Source of the DNA: Phytoactinopolyspora endophytica
GTDB lineage: Bacteria; Actinomycetota; Actinomycetes; Jiangellales; Jiangellaceae
Assembly: GCF_004138495.1 (NCBI RefSeq)
Contig: NZ_ML142885.1
Coordinates: forward strand, 1,337-9,951
Direction: 5' to 3'
Length of the DNA stretch: 8,615 bases
Under the pieces are notes generated by a model that was not told where the DNA came from, searched no databases, and saw only the letters and a program-made list of their open reading frames with translations. Made by a program: the position numbers and the translations under genes. Positions within the stretch are counted from its first letter, which is position 1. Each line of letters opens with the position of its first letter. Positions 1-4,679 of the stretch are shown here, piece by piece.

Positions 1-636
1 GGCGAGTTGGGCGTCGTCGGTGGTGATCATTCCTCCGCCGCCGGTGGTGATGATCTTGTTGCCGTTGAAGGAGAAGCAGCTCATGCGGCCGGCGGTGCCG
101 ACTTGTCGGTTGGCGAGGGGGCCGGTGGTCCAGGATGCTCCGAGGGATTCTGCGGCGTCTTCGATGATCTCTATGTTGAAGCGGTCGCGCAGCTGGAGGA
201 GTGGCTCCATGTGTGCTGGGTGCCCGAGGACGTGGACGATTTCGACGATGTCGGGGATGCGTCGACCCTGGCGTGCTCGTCGAACGACGTCGTCGTAGAG
301 GAGCCCGGTGTCCATGTTCCAGGTCTCTGGTTCGCTGTCGACGAGGAGGACGTCTGCTCCTGTGTATGCGGCCGCGTTGGCCGAGGCGATGAAGGTGAAG
401 TCTGACACGGCGACCAGGCGGCCGGGCTCTGCGCCGGCGAGCCGCAGCGCGACGTGCAGTGCCGCTGTCCCTGTGCTGCATGCGACCGCGTGCTGAGTGC
501 CGACGTAGGCGGCGAAGTCTCGTTCGAACCGTTCGACGAACGCGCCGACGGATGAGACGTAGCCGGACTTGATGCATTCGGCCAGGTATTGGGCCTCGTT
601 GCCGTCGAGGCTCGGCTCGGCGAGTGGGATAGTCAC
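1..636 (-). CDS. LegC-like DegT/DnrJ/EryC1 PLP aminotransferase, N-terminal 212 residues (partial)
   Basis: This is a sugar aminotransferase of the DegT/DnrJ/EryC1/StrS family. Such enzymes use PLP and glutamate to aminate a 4-keto nucleotide sugar in the cytoplasm. The frame is open from a GTG at 636 to the left edge, so the C-terminal half is missing. The N-terminus (IPLAEPSLDGNEAQYL, then YVSSVGAFVERFE) matches the pattern I know from LegC/NeuE-type enzymes that make 4-amino-4,6-dideoxy-GlcNAc. The PLP-phosphate motif STGTAAL is at residues 54-60. DFTFIASANA (79-88), TWNMD (105-109) and EDAAESLG (159-166, with PLP-contacting D160) follow. The Schiff-base lysine is K194 in SFNGNKIITTGGGGM. 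The GTG start is chosen because the family N-terminus begins there; no clear Shine-Dalgarno sequence precedes it. The gene is divergent from rmlA, and a LegB-like dehydratase of the same strand lies upstream. The family is certain; the LegC subfamily and substrate are inferred by eye. Confidence 0.9.
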   Translation of the reverse strand, partial: MTIPLAEPSLDGNEAQYLAECIKSGYVSSVGAFVERFERDFAAYVGTQHAVACSTGTAALHVALRLAGAEPGRLVAVSDFTFIASANAAAYTGADVLLVDSEPETWNMDTGLLYDDVVRRARQGRRIPDIVEIVHVLGHPAHMEPLLQLRDRFNIEIIEDAAESLGASWTTGPLANRQVGTAGRMSCFSFNGNKIITTGGGGMITTDDAQLA

Positions 637-668
637 AGAATCGATCGTTGTTCGTAGGGATGGAGCTA

Positions 669-691
669 CCCAGGCGCTTGCTTACGCTGGG
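669..691. promoter_or_regulatory. Inverted repeat in the divergent aminotransferase/rmlA intergenic region
   Basis: CCCAG (669-673) and CG (675-676) pair with CG (685-686) and CTGGG (687-691), with one bulged G at 674 and an 8-base loop. It lies roughly midway between the two divergent starts (636 and 757), where a shared operator or leader hairpin could act. I see no convincing -35/-10 pair for either gene in this 120-base gap. A regulatory role is inferred from position only. Confidence 0.3.
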
Positions 692-756
692 CGCGACGCG
701 CTGCGGGAACTCGTCCCCTGCTCGTGTGGTCTTCCTCGGTCGACCATCTAGTGGTT

Positions 757-1647
757 ATGAAGGGGATCATCTTGGCCGGCGGCAGCGGCACGCGGTTGGC
801 GCCGGTGACGTTGGCGGTGTCGAAACAGCTTGTCCCGGTCTACGACAAGCCGCTGATCTACTATCCGTTGTCGGTGCTGATGCTGGCCGGTGTGTCGGAC
901 GTCCTGGTGATCACCACCCCGATGGATCGGCCGCAGTACGAGCGTCTTCTCGGAGACGGCTCAGCGCTGGGCATCCGCCTGACGTACGCCGAGCAATCGA
1001 GCCCGAACGGTCTGGCGGAGGCGTTCCTCATCGGCGCGGATCATGTCGGTGACGATTCGGTGGCGCTGATCCTGGGAGACAACATCTTTCACGGCCTCGG
1101 CATGTCGGATCTGCTGCGCAGGAGCGCCGAGAGTGTGAAGGGGTGTGTGCTGTTCGGCTACCCGGTGTCCGATCCGGAGCGCTATGGGGTGGGCGAGGCA
1201 GACGATGACGGCTTCCTGGTCTCGATCGAAGAGAAGCCTGAGCAGCCGAGGTCGAACCGGGCCATCACCGGGCTGTATCTGTACGACAACGACGTGACGT
1301 CGATCGCCGGCCGGCTGACGCCATCCGCCCGTGGTGAGTTGGAAATCACCGATGTGAATCGGGTTTATCTTGAACGTGGGCAGGCGAGGTTGGTGGACCT
1401 GGGCCGTGGCTTCGCTTGGATGGACGCCGGCACCCACGCCTCGCTGCTTGAAGCGAGCCAGTACGTGCGCACGCTGGAGCAGCGTCAAGGCGTGCGGATC
1501 GCATGCCTGGAGGAGATTGCGCTACGTATGGGTTATATCGACAGCGATCAGTGTTATCGCCTTGGGCAGCGTGTCGCTAACTCCGAGTACGGCCGCTACG
1601 TCATGGCCGTCGCACAGTCAGGATTCGATGGGGGAGCGAGCAGGTAG
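757..1647 (+). CDS. rmlA: Glucose-1-phosphate thymidylyltransferase (RmlA)
   Basis: It catalyses dTTP + glucose-1-phosphate to dTDP-glucose + PPi, the first step to dTDP-L-rhamnose and other dTDP-deoxysugars, in the cytoplasm. The 296-aa product matches the usual RmlA length (about 290). It has the nucleotide-binding GGSGTRL (8-14), SKQLVPVYDKP with K23, the metal-binding LGDN with D108, SIEEKP (156-161), the signature SARGELEITDVN (190-201), and WMDAGTH with D223 as second metal ligand. The ATG at 757 is chosen because the MKGIILAGG N-terminus begins there. In-frame starts at 724 and 751 would add residues absent from the family. No good Shine-Dalgarno sequence precedes any of them, so a leaderless or weakly initiated message is possible. 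It is divergent from the aminotransferase and convergent with the dehydratase. No rmlB, rmlC or rmlD is in the window, so the final dTDP-sugar is unknown. Confidence 0.97.
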   Translation: MKGIILAGGSGTRLAPVTLAVSKQLVPVYDKPLIYYPLSVLMLAGVSDVLVITTPMDRPQYERLLGDGSALGIRLTYAEQSSPNGLAEAFLIGADHVGDDSVALILGDNIFHGLGMSDLLRRSAESVKGCVLFGYPVSDPERYGVGEADDDGFLVSIEEKPEQPRSNRAITGLYLYDNDVTSIAGRLTPSARGELEITDVNRVYLERGQARLVDLGRGFAWMDAGTHASLLEASQYVRTLEQRQGVRIACLEEIALRMGYIDSDQCYRLGQRVANSEYGRYVMAVAQSGFDGGASR

Positions 1648-1678
1648 TGTCCAAACGGGCGCTAAGGCGCGGCGGCTT

Positions 1679-1703
1679 CTCGGTCTGGTTAAGCCCAGCC
1701 GAG
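1679..1703. terminator. Candidate bidirectional terminator hairpin between convergent rmlA and legB-like genes
   Basis: CTCGG (1679-1683) and CTGG (1685-1688) pair with CCAG (1695-1698) and CCGAG (1699-1703). This gives 9 base pairs with one bulged T and the loop TTAAGC. It starts 31 bases after the rmlA stop, in the 170-base convergent gap. No T-tract follows, which is common for actinobacterial terminators but lowers certainty. A short second repeat GGCC-GTC-GGCC follows, and a weak GATAA/TTATC hairpin overlaps the legB-like stop codon. No gene is seen in the gap. Confidence 0.45.
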
Positions 1704-1817
1704 TGGCCGTCGGCCGAGAGATGGGGTCGCAGAGGGCTTTGCCCGTGTGCGCCTTCTCAGCACGTCGTCCCTCGGTGTCGATCTACTCAGCGAGGCTTCC
1801 CCGTAGGATAACGAAGA

Positions 1818-2813
1818 TTATCGTTGGTACGTCAGAGCACGTTCAGCGTCCACGCGGGGCCCCAGCCAGTCGGCGGTCTGCTCAAGCCCGTCGTGAAGGG
1901 TCTGCGTGGCTTGCCAACCGAGTTGGTCTTTGGCACGGCTGGGGTCGGACAAGAGCACTTGCACTTCGCTTGCTGATGGGCGCACGCGCTGTGGATCGGT
2001 GACTACTTCGGCGTTGGATCCGGTGACCTCGCAGCACAGCTTGAACAGCTCTCCGACGGAGACGGCCTGTCCGGTGCCGAGCTGCACCGTCGACCCTGAC
2101 TCTATGTCGGCTGTGGCCATGCGGATGTAGCCGTCGACAGTGTCGGAGACGTACGTAAGGTCCCTGCGTGGTTCCAGGTTCCCGAGTTGCACAGACGTGG
2201 CTCCGGACAGCAGCTGTCCGAGTATTGTCGGGAGCACTGCGCGGGCCGACTGGCGGGGGCCGTAGGTGTTGAACGGCCGGATGGTGGTGACGTGTACTCC
2301 GAACGAGCGTGCGTAGGCCAGGCAGAGCTGGTCGGCACCGATCTTGGATGCCGCGTAGGGGGACTGCGCGCAGAGTGCGTGGTCTTCGGTGATCGGCGTC
2401 GTCTTCGGAGTGCCGTAGACCTCGCTGGTGGAGGTGTGGATGACGCGGACGTCTCCGATCGTGCGCGCCGCCTCGAGGACGTTCAGGGTTCCGGCTACGT
2501 TCGTCTCTAGGAACGAGGCTGGAGCATGGTAGCTGTACGGGATCGCGACCAGGGCGGCGAGATGGAAGACGATCTCTACGTCGCGGACGGCTTCTAGGAC
2601 TGAGCGGGGATCGCGGATGTCGCCGAGGCGGAACTCCACGGTGCTACGCCTGGCGGGGTCCATCTCGTCGAGCCATCCGTATGAACCGTTGGAGTTGTAC
2701 ACGCAGAATGCTTTGACCTTGGATCCTTCATCTATCAGCCGCTCGACCAGGTGACTGCCGATGAACCCGTCGGCTCCCGTCACCAGTACGTCGTGGCCTG
2801 CAAGACTGTCCAT
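1818..2813 (-). CDS. LegB-like NAD-dependent sugar 4,6-dehydratase (extended SDR)
   Basis: This 331-aa protein is an extended short-chain dehydrogenase. The closest pattern I recognise is LegB, which converts a nucleotide-linked GlcNAc to its 4-keto-6-deoxy form, the substrate for a LegC-type aminotransferase. The NAD-binding TGADGFIGSH (12-21) has all three glycines. VYNSNGSYGWLD (38-49), HLAALVAIPYSYHAP (84-98), STSEVYG (128-134), the catalytic SPYAASK with Y153 and K157, and RPFNTYGPRQSARAV (179-193) follow. STSEVYG, rather than the STDEVYG of dTDP-glucose dehydratase RmlB, and the AIPYSYH stretch argue against RmlB despite the neighbouring rmlA. The ATG at 2813 follows an AGGGAGG ribosome binding site (2819-2825) by 5 bases. 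In-frame starts further upstream lack this and add non-family residues. It is convergent with rmlA and on the same strand as the LegC-like gene. A GDP-mannose dehydratase-like or bacillosamine-type role is possible; the nucleotide carrier cannot be read from sequence. Confidence 0.88.
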   Translation of the reverse strand: MDSLAGHDVLVTGADGFIGSHLVERLIDEGSKVKAFCVYNSNGSYGWLDEMDPARRSTVEFRLGDIRDPRSVLEAVRDVEIVFHLAALVAIPYSYHAPASFLETNVAGTLNVLEAARTIGDVRVIHTSTSEVYGTPKTTPITEDHALCAQSPYAASKIGADQLCLAYARSFGVHVTTIRPFNTYGPRQSARAVLPTILGQLLSGATSVQLGNLEPRRDLTYVSDTVDGYIRMATADIESGSTVQLGTGQAVSVGELFKLCCEVTGSNAEVVTDPQRVRPSASEVQVLLSDPSRAKDQLGWQATQTLHDGLEQTADWLGPRVDAERALTYQR

Positions 2814-2818
2814 GCTTG

Positions 2819-2825
2819 CCTCCCT
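2819..2825 (-). promoter_or_regulatory. Strong ribosome binding site of the legB-like gene
   Basis: AGGGAGG on the minus strand lies 5 bases before ATG 2813. It settles the start against the longer reading that opens at 2936. Confidence 0.85.
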
Positions 2826-2951
2826 TGATGAACTGGTCGACGCGCAACGCCGACACAGCGCCAATCCTCGCGCGGACCGGGCGTGGTGATCAGGGGGAAC
2901 CTTTACGCGGCTCAATCTGGCTCCCATGGGCCTCACCGCTATATCGGCGAT

Positions 2952-3143
2952 CTACGAAGTCACCCCTTCAGTGTCAGCTGCAAGTCTGTTGATCAGTTCG
3001 TCCAGGCGGGCCGCGATCCCGAGATGCGGCGTACTTGCGTTCAACACGATCTTGAGATTGAGCTTGCCGTTGATCAGCTTCTTACACTTCTCAAGGCCGC
3101 CGCCGTTTCCATCGTGAAGGTAGCTTCGCAGATGGTCCTCCAC
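2952..3143 (-). CDS. Unidentified 63-aa ORF, possibly a gene remnant
   Basis: A minus-strand frame from GTG 3143 to a TAG at 2952-2954 encodes VEDHLRSYLHDGNGG... and ends ...LINRLAADTEGVTS. I do not recognise the protein. Codon use is fairly coding-like, with mostly G/C third positions, and a helix-forming C-terminus (ARLDELINRLAADTEG) is visible. A weak GGAG lies four bases before the GTG. The same frame stays open further upstream, antisense to the next gene, but that part looks random. It lies 138 bases upstream of the legB-like gene on the same strand. It could be a small hypothetical gene, the decayed tail of a larger gene, or a chance ORF. The rest of the 466-base gap between 2814 and 3279 holds inverted repeats and a possible promoter, described separately. 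Confidence 0.3.
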   Translation of the reverse strand: MEDHLRSYLHDGNGGGLEKCKKLINGKLNLKIVLNASTPHLGIAARLDELINRLAADTEGVTS

Positions 3144-3152
3144 CCGTCTCCG

Positions 3153-3183
3153 GGTCGGCGCCGACCGTGGGGGATTTCGGTCG
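3153..3183. promoter_or_regulatory. Two overlapping inverted repeats upstream of the AraC-domain gene
   Basis: GGTCGGCGCCGACC (3153-3166) is a perfect 14-base palindrome. Its right half also pairs with a second arm: CGACCG (3162-3167) with CGGTCG (3178-3183) across a 10-base loop. The two structures exclude each other because they share 3162-3166. Possible roles are an operator, a terminator for leftward or rightward transcription, or a relic. It sits just upstream of the GTG of the small ORF. Confidence 0.35.
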
Positions 3184-3207
3184 TGAATCACTCCCTTCCG
3201 GGCATGA

Positions 3208-3253
3208 GTACCACTGGTGTACGTTGCGATCAGAGAAATGAGAGGTTTATGAC
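3208..3253 (+). promoter_or_regulatory. Tentative promoter and adjacent near-palindrome for the AraC-domain gene
   Basis: TTGCGA (3224-3229) and TATGAC (3248-3253), 18 bases apart, are a passable -35/-10 pair about 27 bases before ATG 3280. Directly upstream is the near-palindrome GTACCACTGGTGTAC (3208-3222), with GTAC at each end and CCA/TGG inside, offset by one base. A regulator could bind there. No Shine-Dalgarno sequence is visible before ATG 3280. Confidence 0.3.
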
Positions 3254-3279
3254 GCGATACACCGCGGTATCCTCCAGCC

Positions 3280-3897
3280 ATGGCTGTTGCAGAGTTGCCC
3301 TTGGGCGGATACAGACAGTTCGACACGCAGATCTGGCAGGTAGTCATGGTTGGCATCAACCTGATGTGGCGGGGGTGCCGACTCGAACGTCTGGCGTCCG
3401 GCGATCCGAACTTTGAACTCAACGGTGTCTCGCTCGAGTGGATGAGCGTCGCGGCGATGAAGTTCGGTACGCCCGTGTTCAGCGATGTCGGCGAGTTTGA
3501 GGCCTACGCGATTTTCGTACCGATCACCGGCGAGTGCAGGATCCGATCAAATGATGATCAAATAATTGCGCGGCGTGGGCACATCGGCGTGCTCTCTGCG
3601 GGGACGCACGTACGGACGTGGTGGTCTTCCGACTGCGAGATGTTGATCTTCAAGTTCGATGCTCCGGGCCTCGAAGGCCGAGCTGGTGAGCTGCTGGGGC
3701 GACCTTTGGACGGGCCGCTACGTTTCAAGCTGGGTATGGACACTGGCGACGGTCCCGGCTGGTTCTTCGAGCATGAGGTTCTGTGGCCGATTGTGGGAAT
3801 GCTGGAGCGAGGTAGCGAACCTCTCATGGACGAAGAACGACCGGTGATGGACTGGCTGCTGAAGATCCAGCCACACAACTATCGCCGCACTCCGTGA
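3280..3897 (+). CDS. AraC-type ligand-binding domain protein without DNA-binding domain
   Basis: The 205-aa product matches the N-terminal cupin-like domain of the AraC-binding-like family (AraC_binding_2) by pattern. FELNGVSLEWMSVAAMKFGT (45-64) begins the domain. The cupin strand YAIFVPITGECRIRSNDD (76-93), LSAGTHVRTWWSSDCEMLIF (105-124), FDAPGLEG (126-133) and LLGRPLDGPLRF (138-149) follow, and the linker signature QPHNY is at 197-201. In family members QPHNY is followed by a linker and a two-helix AraC HTH domain of roughly 100 residues. Here the protein stops four residues later (RRTP), so it cannot bind DNA as an AraC protein. No HTH is seen downstream in any frame. Residues 14-36 also look unlike the family, which hints at decay. 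The start is the first ATG after an in-frame stop at 3250-3252; no ribosome binding site is clear. It could be a truncated regulator or a stand-alone ligand-sensing or dominant-negative partner. A link to rhamnoside control is only suggested by the nearby rhamnosidase. Confidence 0.75.
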   Translation: MAVAELPLGGYRQFDTQIWQVVMVGINLMWRGCRLERLASGDPNFELNGVSLEWMSVAAMKFGTPVFSDVGEFEAYAIFVPITGECRIRSNDDQIIARRGHIGVLSAGTHVRTWWSSDCEMLIFKFDAPGLEGRAGELLGRPLDGPLRFKLGMDTGDGPGWFFEHEVLWPIVGMLERGSEPLMDEERPVMDWLLKIQPHNYRRTP

Positions 3898-4064
3898 CCG
3901 AGCAGCGAGGAATCACCTACGCGAATGGAGATCCCCCGCTTCCGTAGACAACAGTCGGCGAAGTGACCACGGCCTGACTGAAGCGTGCGCAGGAAAGGCG
4001 AGCGCGAGCTGAAGACGAGAACATGGACGTCGGCGAGTTCGAGGGCAAGCCGACCCGTACCGCA

Positions 4065-4080
4065 GGGCGCCCTGGCGCCC
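4065..4080. terminator. Candidate hairpin in the convergent gap between the two AraC-domain sequences
   Basis: GGGCGC (4065-4070) pairs with GCGCCC (4075-4080) around the loop CCTG, a very G/C-rich 6-bp stem. It lies 28 bases past the stop of the leftward remnant (4108) and about 170 bases past the rightward gene. No T-tract follows on either strand. The surrounding 210-base gap (3898-4107) has no recognisable gene on either strand. Confidence 0.35.
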
Positions 4081-4107
4081 GAGGAACGGGGGCGGCGCGG
4101 CAGCCCT

Positions 4108-4460
4108 TCAAACGTGACTGGGACCGAGGTAGTTGTTCGGCTGAGTCTTCAAGAGCTCGGTCATCAGCCCGAACTGAAGCCGGTCGATTAGAGCGAGATC
4201 TTCGAAGGGACGCTTGTAGCGCTCGACTTCGCGGACGGCCGGCCACAGCAGGCCGTGCTCGAAACGACGGCCAGGGCCGGTCCGGCTGTCCATCGCCCAC
4301 GTCGAATCCATCACCACGTCGAACAAGAGCGGCTCATTCATGGGCCGTTCCCATAGATCGATGGCGTGGGCCCTCGAGACCGGGCTGGTCGAATGTGAAG
4401 GTCAGTAGTCCGCACGCTCGAGTTCTTGTGGCCGCCATAGGGCGAGTGCTTTCGGGGCGA
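4108..4460 (-). pseudogene. Frameshifted remnant of a second AraC-type ligand-binding domain
   Basis: Two minus-strand frames together spell a relative of the 3280-3897 product. One frame gives CGLLTFTFDQPGLEG (about 4363-4407), matching CEMLIFKFDAPGLEG. At about 4365-4372 the similarity moves to another frame, giving LWERPMNEPLLFDVVMD, then TGPGRRFEHGLLWPAV, then LLKTQPNNYLGPSHV and a stop at 4108-4110. These match LLGRPLDGPLRFKLGMD, GPGWFFEHEVLWPIV and LLKIQPHNY of the intact gene. The second frame has a TGA upstream, so it cannot supply the N-terminal part. The region before 4407 (RTRACG) lacks the WWSSD segment, suggesting a small deletion. No HTH follows the QPNNY signature. The remnant faces the intact copy and lies downstream of the rhamnosidase on the same strand. 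The left limit is the stop codon; the right limit is approximate. Confidence 0.65.
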
Positions 4461-4679
4461 CCTCGAACCTGGTGGGTGCGGAACACGGTGAACTTCTCCA
4501 GCGGGAAGCCCCTGTGCGGCACTATACCGCTGTGAGCGGTTCCTTGGTCCGGCCCATTGGAGTCGGATGATCTCGCAGCGCCCATCTGATGACCGTCGAG
4601 GCGGCGAACATTCTGTGACGTGCATCGCAGTCGGGTGAGATCTCAGTCGACCGCAGCCGTTCTCTGACCTGCGGCAGGA
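4461..4679. other. Stretch without a recognisable gene, downstream of the rhamnosidase
   Basis: No frame shows family-like coding. It may contain unrecognisable 5' parts of the AraC-domain remnant. Two small inverted repeats lie near the rhamnosidase stop: TGAGATCTCA (4636-4645), a perfect 10-base palindrome, and CCTG-CGG-CAGG (4668-4678), which abuts the stop codon and could act as a weak terminator. Neither has a T-tract. Confidence 0.4.

Noticed and set aside
7..405. Plus-strand ORF at the left edge
   Set aside because: It is antisense to the aminotransferase, which reads continuously with all PLP motifs.
961..1488. Long minus-strand ORF antisense to rmlA
   Set aside because: It lies wholly inside a gene with a full set of RmlA motifs, and its translation is compositionally biased with no family pattern.
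1818..2813. Assignment of the dehydratase as RmlB because of adjacent rmlA
   Set aside because: It has STSEVYG instead of STDEVYG, plus AIPYSYH and the PRQSARAV stretch, which fit LegB-type dehydratases better.
2883..3416. 177-codon plus-strand ORF with an internal ATG at 3249 preceded by GAGAGG
   Set aside because: It overlaps the AraC-domain gene out of frame, shows no family pattern, and its 3' part is clearly the wrong frame for the domain.
3898..3966. Possible missing HTH domain of the AraC-type gene after a frameshift
   Set aside because: All three plus frames after the stop were read by eye. None shows an AraC helix-turn-helix pattern, and the main frame closes again at about 3964.
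3917..4300. Minus-strand 127-codon ORF
   Set aside because: It overlaps the AraC-domain remnant in a different frame and is Arg/Pro/Ser-rich, typical of GC-rich non-coding frames. The remnant frame carries the recognisable motifs.
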